Positions 34,735 to 44,930 are shown, counted from the first letter of the stretch. The stretch is 64,000 bases of DNA from Asterias amurensis (GCF_032118995.1 NC_092668.1:3699501-3763500), one strand, 5' to 3'. Program-made: numbers and translations. Notes: a model not told the origin generated them from the letters alone.

Positions 34735-34914
34735 TCAAAACACCCTCTTTGAGAAATAGCGGATTCTGAAGGCCTGTTTCAATTCCTTCAAGGGGTGTTT
34801 CATCTCGGAGAGGGACGGAGGGATATCAAAAAATCGACGGAACATTGGCCACTTCAGCAGAGCAAACTGAGCCATTCCAGCTAAACTGGATGAGAGCCAG
34901 AAGAATGAAACAGC
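34735..34914 (-). CDS. COX18: COX18 exon 6, last span and C-terminus
   Basis: Acceptor TTTATTCCAG|GCTGTT; 59 codons and a TGA. Encodes FFWLSSSLAGMAQFALLKWP (fifth span, matching the family YWL.SS..G..Q motif) and a basic matrix tail ending RYFSKRVF. Confidence 0.92.
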   Translation of the reverse strand, partial: AVSFFWLSSSLAGMAQFALLKWPMFRRFFDIPPSLSEMKHPLKELKQAFRIRYFSKRVF

Positions 34915-37900
34915 CTGGAATAAATGTAAAACAAATACAAATACAAACATAAACACCAACTCTAAAGCCTGGACCATACTTCCTGCGAGTGCGAATGCAA
35001 AGAAAATGTTGACATCATAGGGCTGTTTTTGCAGCGAATATTTCGCAGCAAATGTTTCGCAGCGAATGTTTCGCATCAAGTCCACTCATGCGAATTATTC
35101 ATTGCAAGTTTGTAATGTCAAAATTCTTTAAAAATTTGTAAAATATATTTTTTAAAAAACAATGCTGTTTCGATCCAGATTCTATGGCTACCTCTGGTGT
35201 GTTTTTGCCGTTCGTAACCCTAAAAAACTGTATAAGAGATTTTAAATTTGCATCAGGGATAAAGAATATTAATTCAATTTTTTAAACAAAAGACACTGCT
35301 CTTGAATTGCAAGGGTCGTTGGGTTCGAATCCCACCCGAGTAACATGCCTGTGATATTTTTTCACAGGACTTGGGGAAAATACCGAGTATACAGCGCTTA
35401 CACACATAGGTGTGTATGGGTAAAATTCAAAATTACTATAAAAAATACCTGTTTCGGTCATTGGCTGGTGATTAACCATTGGCCAATTCAACCGAAACAG
35501 TTATCGGATGCATACCCACAAATTACTTACCGCTGGCATCATGGTTGCTACGGGGATCATTCCTATAGAAACGAGACGAAACCAAATGGCGAGACGGTGC
35601 TGCAGTAGGGTTAATGGACCTCTCCTCAGCGACCACAACTGAAATCAAACAATCCATAAATTCAAGACCAGTTAAACCCTCTCATTGCAAGATTATTTGT
35701 ACATAACCGCTGGTGTCAAATTTGTTTGAACACTCAAGCGAGAAGTATGCACACTTTCTCACAAAACAGAAAGCTTGTGTTCAATAGCCAGTCTCTATTA
35801 TTACCTTCAAGATTTAATTATAGAGCATAATGACGTCGGCTCAGTTCTAAAAGGTCATTAATGGCAGTTTCATAATATTATAGATGCTTTGTCAGGTTTT
35901 TGGCTCCAAACATTAAAAAATTAATTTTTTTTGAGTGAATGGTATTTCAAAGAGTATCACCTGCTCTAATGAAAACAAGTAACTTTTACTTTTAATGGTC
36001 AGGAACCATGACAACAATTTAAAACGTTTCTTATAAAACACATAAGAATTGGTCACGTGATATATTGTCGGGATCTCGACAAAAACTAATTTTGAGCACT
36101 TTATTTCACTGCTACTAATAATCGGCGGACTTTCGCTGAGCAATGGCTCAAATGAAAGCCTGTAACTTTCTCGGCCCCCATCAAAATACCTATTGAATTT
36201 AAAATCAAAATTTTTGGGTCACATCGGCCAAAAATCTGACATAGCATCTTTAATAACAAAAAAGTAACTAACAAATTTGTATAAATTTGAAAAACTTAAT
36301 ATCAAAATCAGCAAATAAGTGTGTTACTGGGAAAACGATTCTTCTTGCCGAACAAATACTTTTTCTAAAAACTTGAGTTTACCTCAACCAGAGCAAGATT
36401 GACGACACCGAGCATGATGGGGATTAAGAGATCAGATTGACACATGTCAGCGAACCACAGCGTGCCCTGCGTCGTTAACTCTGGTAGGAAATCAATCTCT
36501 GGCTCTGTGGAAAGTAAAAAATATAAAATAATACATAAATTTAAAAACTTATCAACGATAGTGGCAGTCTGTCCATTCCTGTATGCCACATTCATAACAA
36601 CAACATCCTTTTTTGAGGTCACATCGTTAAACAAAAAAAATATTCATTTTACATTTTTGTTTTCAAGAAGAAAAATTTTCTGTGTATTTATCATTAAACT
36701 TATCAATATAAACCACAAGGGAAACTGACTGGGTAAATTTGGAAATTAATTTAAACTAGAGTGGGATTTCGAACCAACGACCTCTGGTCATTAAACTTGC
36801 TAATCTTCTAATAACTTGTAACTGCACGAAGTGGGTTTTGACTTTAATTTGAAGAATTGGTGGTCAGTTTGAATTCAAATGCTTGGTGGCCACCATTGAT
36901 AGAAATAAAAATTCAAAGGCCCTCATCCTCCTCTTTTTGGAAAAACCTGGATGATCAACTGGTAATTTTTATCAAAAAATAAGAGCTGACAATTCTTCTT
37001 ACCGGCCATAAACAATTCAGGATAGGTTCCCGTCATCTGACCTATTGCCATGGTAACTGTAGTCCATACTCCCATCTGCATAAAGCCAACATAGAAGAGC
37101 TTTCTCGATTGGCACCGATGGTCAAAATGAAAATTATGCACAATGTTCTTGACCTGATGTAGGAGAGGATGTACAGAAAAATGTAAACAAAACTTAATAC
37201 AGCAACAATGAAAGATTCTGGCAAAATGTGTAGCATATGGCTAAATTTGTATAATTTAATGGCTGAATAAACATCATTTTGACTGGGCTATATTATGCTG
37301 AACAATGGAAACGAACAATTAAACAAAACTGAGCAAGGCCTATGCGGTGTAGACGCACGTACACCACCATAATGATGAAGTGTCAATAGTTTAGTCTCAA
37401 TTCAAGACTACTTTACCTGTTGAAAGGTACAGGGTACTCCGGCAATGGGAGACTTTCGGGACGCTTGGTGGCAGCAGACTTACCAGTTAAAATCCATTGT
37501 TCTCGGTAATGTGCGCATGCTCAGAACTACGTAAACAATTGAAATTTACCTGGTAAGTCTGCTGTTCAAAAGTCCCCCATTACTGTGATTGCCTTGGTTT
37601 TGTTCAAGGCCTGCATCAAGTATCAATAGTATAGTCTTAATTCAAGGCTACTTTACCTGTTAAAAGGCACAGGGCACCCGGCAATTACTATAGGTGCCTT
37701 GGGTTTTTTCAAGGCCAGCATCAAGTTTTAATAGTATAGTCTTAATTCAAGGCTACTTTACCTGTTAAAAGGCACAGGGCACCCGGCAATTACTGTAGGT
37801 GCCTTGGGTTTTTTTCAAGGCCTGCATCAAATATCAATAGTTTAGTCTTAATTCAAGACTACTTTGCCTATTGAAAGGCACAGAGAACCCTGGCAATATA

Positions 37901-40070
37901 TGTGGGTGCTTTGGTTTTGTTTCAAGTATCAATATTTTAGTCTTAAAGACACTGGACACTATTGGTAATATTGTCTTCTCATTTGGTGTGTCTCAACATT
38001 AAGCATAAAATAACAAACATGTGAACATTTGAGCTCAATTGGTCATCGAAGTTGCGAGATATGACTGAAATACAAAACACCCTTGTCACACGAAGTGGTG
38101 TGCTTTCAGATGCTTGATTTCAAGACCTCAAATTCTAAATATGAGATCTCGAAATCAAATTCGTAAAAAATTACTTCTTTCTCAAAAACTACATTAGAGG
38201 GAGCCGTTTCTCACAATATTTTATACTATCAACAGCTCTCCATTACTCGTTACCAAATACTTTGAGTAATTACCAATAGTGTCCTTTGCCTATAAATCAT
38301 AACTTTACCTGTTAGTAGGCACAGCGCACCCGGCAAATGTTTTGGGTGCCTTAGTCTTAAAGGAACACGTTGCCTTGGATCGGACGAGTTGGTTTATTAA
38401 AAGTGTTTGAAACCGTTTGTTATGAAATGGATATGGTTAGAAAGATGCTTTAAAAGTAGAATATAATGATCCACACAAGTATCACTCGAAACTGCACGGT
38501 TTTCCGTTTACGTCGCGAACTATCACGGTCGGCCATTTATGGGAGTCAAAATTTTGACTCCCATAAATGGCCGACCGTGTTAGTCGTCAGGGTAAAAAGA
38601 AAACCACGTAATTTCGAGGCATATTTGTGTAGATCATTGTATTCTTTTACAATATCTTTCTAACCATATACATTTTACAACAAACGGATACAGAACGATT
38701 TTCAAAGACCAACTCGACTGATCCAAGGCAACGTGTTCCTTTAATTCAAGGCTACTTTACCTGTTGACTGTAAAATTGAGCCATCTCCTTTTTAGACCAA
38801 TTCAACTCCTTCGCAGCCAGTGACACCTGTTGCCTTATATGTTCCGCGTGGGCGTTAATCTCCGGCTGAACGTTTTCAATTCTTGCCAAAACTTTGTGCT
38901 GCCAAATGGAAAATGGTACGACGATCGCCCCGCGAAAGAGAAACGACGCCGTGAGTATCGTTAACCACCACGGCATTGCTGACACTTCATGAATGTGTTC
39001 TAGGAGTTCATAGCAACATTCAACAGGAGTTGGGATGTATGAAAGTGGTTCATCCACTCCAGTAACGGACACATTAAGGAGGCGCCTTTGATTTAAAAAT
39101 TGGAGGTTCGTTGACGTTTGGGGAGAGAGCAAAAGACAAGTTCTGCTTGTAGTCATGTGACTTTTCACTAAATAGTCATGTGATCTCGTCATGTGAGAGA
39201 ATGTTCTGTGCTGGTGTTGAGGTATCCTCCATCCCTGACGGAGTGAGAAGCTATGCGCAGCTGCTGAGCTCTTCTGTTGTCGAAGAAGCCTAGTTATCTT
39301 AGGTATTAAGCAAAACCAAATTGTGAAATTAATGCAAAATAGATGCCATTTGTGATAATGAAAAACTGTATAGCGCCTAACAACTTTAAAAGAAAGTCTC
39401 TAAGTGCTCAAAAGAACAAAAAGGAAATTAAAAACGATGAATTAGACAGAAATGTTTTAAATTTGAGAAGACTCTTGATGTAAGATGGTTGTACCTTGTT
39501 TGATGTGAAAGGGAGATTGTTCCATATTTGAGGTCCAGCCAACTGAAAAATAATAGTGACGCCTTAAATAGCACTCAGGTCTGTCACACAGTGACAGTCC
39601 TGGTGCTTCAAGATTATTAGCCCTGAAACTGTTAAATCATTCCTTTAATCATCTCAGCTCCCTGGGAAGTATACAGCTTGTGCTGGCAAATATGTAGCGC
39701 ACTAACTTATCAGTCACAAGAATCATCATTCACTGCCCTCGCAGTACCCATTTACTCATTGGTGGAGAGAAGCGTTTAGTAAGTGTCTTGCTCAAGGACA
39801 CATGTGTCTTGACCGGGACTCGAACCCACACTCTGCTGAATAGAAACACCAGAGCTCGAGTTCCAAATATTTTCTGGACTCGCAACAAGCTTGCGCGAGA
39901 ACAGAATGCCTAATTTGTGGGAAATTTGGTTCCTAAAAACAACTATCGCTGCATAAAGGTGAAGAACAAAAAGTTTAGAATAGGATTTTGCCCACGAGGT
40001 TCAACAAAACGACAGAGGGAACGAGCCTCCTAGCTCAATCTAGACGTACCTGTTCACAAAATGAAGCCAT
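34735..40070 (-). CDS. COX18: COX18, mitochondrial YidC/Oxa1-family membrane insertase (complete, 6 exons)
   Basis: Exons, 5' to 3' on the minus strand: 40070-40050, 39297-38761, 37153-37003, 36504-36383, 35638-35531, 34914-34735. All splice phases agree and give 372 residues and a stop (human COX18 is about 333; the extra length is N-terminal). COX18 inserts the C-terminal tail of COX2 across the inner mitochondrial membrane during complex IV assembly. The N-terminus (MASFCEQ then ITRLLRQQKSSAAAHSFSLR) is rich in Arg, Ser and Ala and almost lacks acidic residues, as expected for a presequence. The YidC/Oxa1 core is recognisable from MPWWLTILTASFLFRGAIVV and KVLARIENVQPEI, through GTLWFADM and LIPIMLGVVNLALVE, to LSSSLAGMAQFALLKWPMFR. 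Introns hold SINEs, foldback elements and a donor-copy array. Confidence 0.93.
34963..35117. mobile_element. Family G fragment in COX18 intron 5
   Basis: TAAAGCCTGGACCATACTTC then CTGCGAGTGCGAATGC and several TTTCGCAGCGAATG repeats; the right end is missing. The intron (34915-35530) otherwise holds the SINE at 35280-35530. Confidence 0.6.
35280..35530 (+). repeat. tRNA-derived SINE fragment in COX18 intron 5
   Basis: CTTGAATTGCAAGG anticodon-arm-like, GGGTTCGAATCCCACCC B box, then a tail with CCTGTTTCGGTCATTGGC / GCCAATTCAACCGAAACAG dyad. It ends at the exon 5 donor. Confidence 0.5.
35531..35638 (-). CDS. COX18: COX18 exon 5
   Basis: Acceptor TTGATTTCAG|TTGTGG, donor CCAGCG|GTAAGT. 36 codons, phase 0/0, ending RLVSIGMIPVATMMPA, the fourth span of the family (human MSVLMIPIAATVPS). 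A SINE fragment begins just beyond the donor. Confidence 0.88.
35639..36382 (-). other. COX18 intron 4
   Basis: AT-rich; no named repeat or gene recognised. Confidence 0.5.
36383..36504 (-). CDS. COX18: COX18 exon 4
   Basis: Acceptor CTTTCCACAG|AGCCAG, donor GTTGAG|GTAAAC. 122 nt complete the split Glu codon and end in phase 0. Encodes PEIDFLPELTTQGTLWFADM and LLIPIMLGVVNLALVE, the conserved G.LWF.D motif and third span. Confidence 0.92.
36505..37002 (-). other. COX18 intron 3
   Basis: Mostly AT-rich; 36750-36830 has a diverged tRNA-like segment (GGGATTTCGAACCAACG). Otherwise nothing recognised. Confidence 0.45.
37003..37153 (-). CDS. COX18: COX18 exon 3
   Basis: Acceptor CCTACATCAG|GTCAAG, donor GGCCG|GTAAGA. 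151 nt, starts phase 0, leaves one base. Encodes VKNIVHNFHFDHRCQSRK then LFYVGFMQMGVWTTVTMAIG, the second hydrophobic span. Confidence 0.9.
37445..37585. mobile_element. Small dyad element inside the donor array
   Basis: CAATGGGAGACTTTCGGGAC, AGCAGACTTACCAG versus CTGGTAAGTCTGCTG, AAAGTCCCCCATT. About 140 bp. Confidence 0.6.
37943..38296. mobile_element. Family A element, copy 11, inside the donor array
   Basis: AGTCTTAA|AGACACTGGACAC at the left; the right end GTGTCCTTTGCC leads into TATAAATCATAACTTTACC. Sibling units show the empty site AGTCTTAATTCAAGG. Confidence 0.8.
38361..38740. mobile_element. Family B foldback, copy 2, inside the donor array
   Basis: AGGAACACGTTGCC..GGCAACGTGTTCCT flanked by TTAA (38357-38360, 38741-38744). 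The uninterrupted sibling AGTCTTAATTCAAGG shows that TTAA is the duplicated target. The element ends only 20 bp from COX18 exon 2. Confidence 0.9.
38761..39297 (-). CDS. COX18: COX18 exon 2: presequence and first membrane segment
   Basis: Acceptor TTAATACCTAAG|ATAACT, donor CAACAG|GTAAAG, 179 codons, phase 0/0. It carries the end of the presequence, the first transmembrane span (MPWWLTILTASFLFRGAIVV with the conserved Arg) and the matrix loop HKVLARIENVQPEINAHAEH. The donor and the following intron sequence are copied in tandem downstream (37381-38345). Confidence 0.9.
39298..40049 (-). other. COX18 intron 1
   Basis: Contains a SINE tail-like part (39355-39590, TATAGCGCCTAACAAC, TAAGTGCTCAAAAG) and a minus-strand tRNA-derived SINE (39710-39870). 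Confidence 0.5.
39710..39870 (-). repeat. tRNA-derived SINE in COX18 intron 1
   Basis: The plus strand reads GGTGGAGAGAAGC, GTGTCTTGCTCAAGGACACA, GACCGGGACTCGAACCCACA, CTCTGCTGAA, AGAGCTCGAGT. This is the complement of the SINE head and body at 54205-54480. Confidence 0.65.
40050..40070 (-). CDS. COX18: COX18 exon 1, coding part
   Basis: ATG plus six codons (MASFCEQ) then donor CAG|GTACGT, phase 0. Chosen because the exon 2 frame is open upstream to the acceptor but has no ATG before residue HMTR, and joining here keeps frame and yields a presequence-like N-terminus. A nearby upstream ATG (ATGGCAAAATGG) would join out of frame to an immediate stop. Confidence 0.7.
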
Positions 40071-40950
40071 TTTGCCATCACTGAGGATTGCACTGTTCAG
40101 CCTGGTAAGTGCCATAGCTAACTAGATGACAATTCTAGTATTTTATGGTGGTGCCGGTTTAACTTTTGCCTTCTATACCTAAACCGGAGTTGACGAAAAA
40201 GGAGAAAATTATTATTTATTACTATTAGTATTGTTGCGGGTTACTGGACCCAACAATGTTCTTTTAGACTATATCCAAGTTTTTTTTAATGCAAGTTCGC
40301 CTCAAACTAGGCTAAAAAGCCACTCTAGGTAAGGGGCTACAATAAGAAATTGATTAAAGTTATTATACACTTTTGGTAAACAGTATTGTCCAAGTCCCAC
40401 ACTTCGTGTATCACAACTTATACATGTATATAAAATAACAATCCTGTGGAAATTCAGGCTCAATCGGACAGTCGCGAGAAAATAACGGGAAAACCCACTC
40501 CTGTTTTCACACGTTTCGCCGTGTCATGACATGTGTTTATAACAAATCCGTAATTCTCGCTAACGTGAATTTATATTGTTTTACCGTTTTAACAAAAAGT
40601 AAAGCATTTCCTGACCTAAAATTTCAAGAGAAGTCTTTCACCATTTGTAAATCTGAGAACTTTTTTGTTTGTTGAAAGGGTCCAATGGCTTTAACCAAGA
40701 AAATAACTCAGAAGAGCGGAGGGCAGAAATAATATTGCTCTTAAAACAGTCCAGATTGTACTGTCGCACTAAATACCAACAACTAACGACAACAAATTTT
40801 AAATGCACTCTGAAAGAACATTTGAACATAAGTCATCCGTTAAATACATTTTGAGTGTGAACTTTCACAAGGATCTTAACAACTTGCTCTTATTCGAGGC
40901 GCGCACACATTCTCATAATTATTGAGTTGGGTTCCCTCAACCAACTGTAG

Positions 40951-41400
40951 GTGCGTTCGTTTAGCATCCCTGGGTCGACCCTGGTCTAACCTGGCTGGTA
41001 CGCTCGAACAGCTTTGACGGGCTCCCCTTAACCCGGGTCAGCCCCCGGAAAAGTTTCCGTATGGCGCCACCACTTTTTCATTTGATATGAAATATAGGAA
41101 CTTATTTACCTGATTGATATATCCCTTTTTCTAAAAATGAGTGAAAAAGTGGTGGCGCCATGCGGAAAGTTATCCCAGCCCCCACAATGCCTTGCTTGTG
41201 GAGTGGGTCACTTGTGGAGGTGACCTGATTATGAGGTGCATGCCGTCACCACATCTTCACAAGAGGGCGAGTGTGATCGGACGATTAGCTCTTGTCAGAC
41301 TCAGGGGCTCACCCAACATGCCCAAGTCAAGTGAGCACTGTGGAGTGTGGGGTCGACCCCCAGGCCCAGCAGGGAAGCTTACCCAAGTCAACGTAACCAA
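40951..41400 (+). mobile_element. Family C element, copy 3, carrying a nested dyad
   Basis: GTGCGTTCGTTTAGCATCCC..CAGCCCCCG is interrupted at 41045-41166 and resumes CAGCCCCCACAATGCC..GGGAAGCTTACC. Confidence 0.75.
41045..41166. mobile_element. Small dyad element GGAAAAGTTTCCGTATGGCG, copy 1
   Basis: Ends TTTCCGTATGGCGCCACCAC / GTGGTGGCGCCATGCGGAAA; ~120 bp, nested in family C. Confidence 0.8.
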
Positions 41401-42325
41401 TGATCACGGTACGGTCAATTGCTAGGTGAAACTGAATACTGAAAGTGAAGGAACCCGACTAACTAATTCATTTGTTTAATTTGATTTTTACTCAAATTCA
41501 AAGTGAAAACTTGTGGGTTGTGTTGTGATGTATCTTTGATTTTGAACAATTTCAGGTGTAGAGCTGTCATCTTATTTATATGGGGCTACATAAAACTACA
41601 CAATATTGTTCACTCACGCTTTCAAACGCCGAATCTGACAAGAGTTGCAAGCATTGTACAAATTCAGCAGGATTTGGCGGCAGAATGGCTTATGCTATGA
41701 ACTTTTTAAAAAACTTTCGCACATTTCACTCACAAGAAGGCAGCCATTTTGTCTTTCAATTTTGCAGGGCGCCCTCATGCGGCTGCCAACCAAAACATGC
41801 TTGCGGGCGCTGTCACAAACTAAGGCGACGTGTACTGTGTGTAATGGGAAAATGCAGAAGCAACATACAAATTTTTCTAGCGAATATTTTTATCTTTGAA
41901 AATTTAATTTGAGGTAAGTAGCACAATCCTATGTAACAGTTTGATCTATAGGTTTTGTATATTCTAAAATAATGTTTGATTTATCCTTATAAAGATGAGA
42001 AAGATATGAAAGATAAGAAACACGACAACAACACCGCCAGCTTTTATGCGATAAAAATTATCATTACTTTTTGATACAAAACACGCCCATTTTTTACGAA
42101 ATGATACAACTTCGTCAACGTGTGTACGTGTGTTGGATCCCGTGTGTTTCGTGGTTGGGGGGGGGGGGGGTATGTAGGTAAAAGTCTAATCCAATGTCAC
42201 CTTCTACCTAGCATAAAGGAAGGAATTAGACGACATATCATGCCACCACTTTTTCACTTGACACTGAGCCCCTGAGGTGTTTTCTTACCGTAACCTAACA
42301 CGAAGGGTTGTGGCATATATAAAGC

Positions 42326-42462
42326 TAGGGAAAAGTTTCCGTATGGCGCCACCACTTTTTCATTCGATATGAAATAATATAGTATCTAATTTACCTCAAT
42401 GAGATATCCCTTTTTGTAAAAATAAGTGATAAAGTGGTGGCGCCATACGGAAAGTTATCCAA
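42326..42462. mobile_element. Small dyad element, copy 2
   Basis: Same ends as 41045-41166 (TTTCCGTATGGCGCCACCAC and complement), ~135 bp, 94 bp before the FAM241B start; could affect its 5' UTR. A half-copy lies at 42240-42262. Confidence 0.8.
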
Positions 42463-42555
42463 AGCTAGAAAACAGACAGAGCCCAGAGGGGAAAAAAAAC
42501 ATTCTGAAGTACTAAAAATAATATTTAAAATTGACCCTCTCATTCTGTAGTAACC

Positions 42556-42660
42556 ATGGTGAGGATACTCGAAAATGGAGACATCGTTGCAGATAACGAC
42601 CCAAGAGCTCAACAGTCCTCACATTCTGGCAATGCACCGAGAAATAGAGCTGGTCGCATG
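42556..42660 (+). CDS. FAM241B: FAM241B-like exon 1
   Basis: ATG in an ACCATGG Kozak context; 35 codons; donor CGCATG|GTGAGT, phase 0. Conserved MVRILENGDIVADNDPRA followed by a polar linker. Confidence 0.87.
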
Positions 42661-44163
42661 GTGAGTTTTTAGGCTGTAATCATTGAATTTTCTCAACAGC
42701 AACTATGCGTGGTCAGGTTGGCTTGTTCAGATGATCTTCCCGTCAAGGGAACTCGGCAAACTTCCACGTGAACAATGCCAAGCCAATCTCTCTCATACAA
42801 ACATTGGGTTCATGTCTTCTTTTATGAATTGCACAAATCAAGAAACTGTGATCCAGTAACTAGACAACACAACATGTACTTATTCTAGTCATTGTGAAAT
42901 CAGCAGTTAGCTAGGGGATTCGAACCCACAACCTTGTGATTGCAAGTCCTGCAGTATAACCACTGAACTACGATGACTGTTAGAGATGTCTCCCCTCACC
43001 TACCACCACCTCTGGGATCCCTGGTTCGAATCCTGCCAGGGGCACTATATGTGCATTGAGTTTTCAGTCCCTGATTGCAAGGTTTTTCCCTGAAATCATT
43101 CTCGTGGTGTTTTTTTTTTCAACATCTAAAACTGAAACTTTCTTATTTGTCTCCTCTCTCCATGGGGTTCTTTGGGCCAAGAATTGGCTAGTATAGTATA
43201 AAAGTTTTTTTTTTCTTTTTCCGGAGAGTCCTTGGCTTCACATGAAGATTAAACAAATGTTTGTGTTTGTCCAGAATTTTCATGTGTAACGAATTTGTGT
43301 GCCTTCAATTATTTCATTCTATTCTTGCATTGTTCTTTCTCATATATGTAAAGTACACAACTTCGGGGGGGAGGTCTCCATCCAACAAGCTTGCTTTTAG
43401 TAGACCTCCCCCACTTAATCTACAGGTTTCTCTCCTGCAGTGTTAGGCCTATATTTTGTTATTTTAAATGATTGAGTGGAAATAAATTGAACTATTAACT
43501 ATGAAATGCAACAATTTGAGTAAACCTTTAAAAAGATACCTACAAGTAGACTTTGATATTTCAAACTTCAGTGATTTTAGATGAGACTGTATTTTTATTT
43601 TTATAAACTCCTATACTTTATTGGTATGTATTGCTAAATCTGCTAAATTGATAAATTTTATGAGTGTTTTCTATCTGTAAATAAGTTGCTGGTGTTTTTC
43701 GTTTTTGTTATTTGTGAAGCACTTTGAGGACTTGCATAAGGCGCTATACAAATGTTTTTCATTTATTTTATTATTATATACGTTGCCAATATTAATTTCT
43801 TGTCATTTCTACATCTAGGGCTATGTTCATGACAATAGCGAACCACATCAATACGGACACCAAGGTCAAGGGGCAGGGGTTCACCAAGGTCAGCAAGTGT
43901 CCGTCTTTCAATCGCTGAATCAGCGTCTGATTGGATTAGGCATCCCAAGCTTTAACATTGGAACGTACAGAATTGAACCGCTCGTGACTGTCGGTTTTCT
44001 TCTCGCAATGCTGTTTTTCGGACTGCCGGGATTACTATTTGCTGGACTCTTATTCGGTGTTGTTATAATGAGCGGTGGTGGGGGAGACAATGATGGGGAC
44101 TCGGGGGGTGGTAGCGGAGCTCAACATCGACAACGAGCTGGAAGAGTTCTTAGACATAGGTGA
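42556..44163 (+). CDS. FAM241B: FAM241B-like single-span membrane protein (2 exons)
   Basis: Exons 42556-42660 and 43819-44163 join in phase 0 to give 149 residues and a stop. The start MVRILENGDIVADNDPRA matches the FAM241 hallmark MVRIL.NG.IV.DDDPR. Exon 2 carries the family core: QSLNQRLIGLGIPSFNIG, then IEPLVTVGFLLAMLFFGLPG and LLFAGLLFGVVIM, one hydrophobic hairpin or span. Vertebrate FAM241B is about 121 residues and stops soon after this segment. Here a Gly/Asp-rich then basic tail (SGGGGDNDGDSGGG, ending RVLRHR) is added. The family's cellular role is poorly defined; an endomembrane location has been suggested. The start is fixed by the conserved N-terminus. It is divergent from COX18, with about 2.5 kb between start codons, and converges on slo. 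Confidence 0.88.
42661..43818 (+). other. FAM241B intron
   Basis: Contains a tRNA-like SINE region (42890-43060) and a dyad GGGGGGGAGGTCTCC..GAGACCTCCCCC-type (43365-43412). The rest is AT-rich with no feature. Confidence 0.5.
42890..43060. repeat. Two tRNA-like segments in opposite orientation
   Basis: Minus: GTAGTTCAGTGGTTATACTG, TTGCAATCACAAGG, GGGTTCGAATCCCCTAGC, a good A and B box and pairing ends. Plus: CCCTGGTTCGAATCCTGCCAGGG at 43019. SINE-type; the minus copy folds tRNA-like but lacks convincing ends. Confidence 0.5.
43819..44163 (+). CDS. FAM241B: FAM241B-like exon 2, terminal
   Basis: Acceptor TTCTACATCTAG|GGCTAT; 114 codons and TGA. Gln/His/Gly-rich linker, then the conserved segment with the membrane span, then the lineage-specific Gly/Asp tail. 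AATAAA follows at 44184-44189, only about 20 bases after the stop. Confidence 0.88.
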   Translation, partial: GYVHDNSEPHQYGHQGQGAGVHQGQQVSVFQSLNQRLIGLGIPSFNIGTYRIEPLVTVGFLLAMLFFGLPGLLFAGLLFGVVIMSGGGGDNDGDSGGGSGAQHRQRAGRVLRHR

Positions 44164-44930
44164 TCAGAACTTCTGTGAAGAGAAATAAACAAGAGATACC
44201 TCCTGCAGAGCTTGAATTTGAGAGACAATTCCACAAGACGACAGGGTTTGTTTACTCGACCACAATAGTTTTACAAAAGCAGAATCAAAATGAGAGAACA
44301 ATTCCGCTGTGGTTCTCATGAACTGAGTTGTTTCTGAATGGACTGAACTTCTGTCCCAGGCTTGAATGTGAGAGAAAATTCCACAAGACCACAGGGCTTG
44401 TTTAATTAACGGAATAAAAATGAGGAAAACAAATGTATTCTGTGATTGTCATGAACTGAGTTGTCACTGACTGAACTGAAACCTCTGTCCAAGGCTTGCT
44501 GCTCAAAATGTTTACTCGGCCAGATATGTTTTCACAATTACCAGAATCAAAATGAAAAAAGAAAAAAAAAAGTTTTCTGTGATTGCCATGAACTGAGTTG
44601 TCACTGAATAAACTGACCATCCTGGGCTTGACTCGAGGGACAATACCACAAGACAAACAGCTTGTTGCTCAAAAGGTTTACTCACCCAGAACCGTTTTTA
44701 CAATTACCAGAATCAAAGTGAGAACAAAACACAATTCTTCTGTGATTGTCATGAACTGAGTTGTCACTGGATGCACTGACCATCCAGGGCTTGAAATCGA
44801 GGGCCTCAAGACCACAGGTCTTATTGCTCTTTTAAAAATTTTTACTGAACCAAAATCGATTTTACAATGACCAGAATCAAAATGAGATAAAATTAGGTTG
44901 AATGCTGCAGTGAGAGCATGGCTTGATAAA
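44164..44930 (+). repeat. ~140-150-bp tandem repeat after FAM241B, about five units
   Basis: Unit words: GGCTTGA.T.GAGAGACAAT, CCACAAGACCACAGGGCTTG, TTACCAGAATCAAAATGAGA, GTGATTGTCATGAACTGAGT, TGTCACTGA. Starts within the FAM241B 3' end. Same family in inverse orientation at 60120-60545. Confidence 0.85.
44184..44189 (+). promoter_or_regulatory. Candidate poly(A) signal of the FAM241B-like gene
   Basis: AATAAA 20 bases after the stop codon. A very short 3' UTR would result; the tandem repeat downstream also contains AATAAA (for example near 44411). Confidence 0.3.

Larger units (their letters stand above)
37381..38345 (-). repeat. ~107-bp tandem array copying the COX18 exon 2 donor, in intron 2
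   Basis: On the minus strand each unit begins like the exon 2 border (CAACAG|GTAAAGTAGCCTTGAA) and runs into AAGGCACC..TAATTGCCGGGTGCC. Plus-strand donor copies sit near 37425, 37655, 37763, 37868 (degraded, TTTGCC) and 38308. Periods of ~107 bp are clear at 37620-37833. Units are interrupted by a small dyad (37445-37585), an A element and a B element. Confidence 0.85.
40071..42555. other. Divergent intergenic region COX18 / FAM241B
   Basis: Should hold both promoters; none is identifiable by motif. Contains family C with a nested small dyad, a second copy of that dyad (42326-42462) and a G run (42157-42170). 41400-42240 has no named element. Confidence 0.5.

Noticed and set aside
41580..41912. 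110-codon frame between COX18 and FAM241B
   Set aside because: No recognisable domain, overlapping competing frame of similar length, and no conserved start context.
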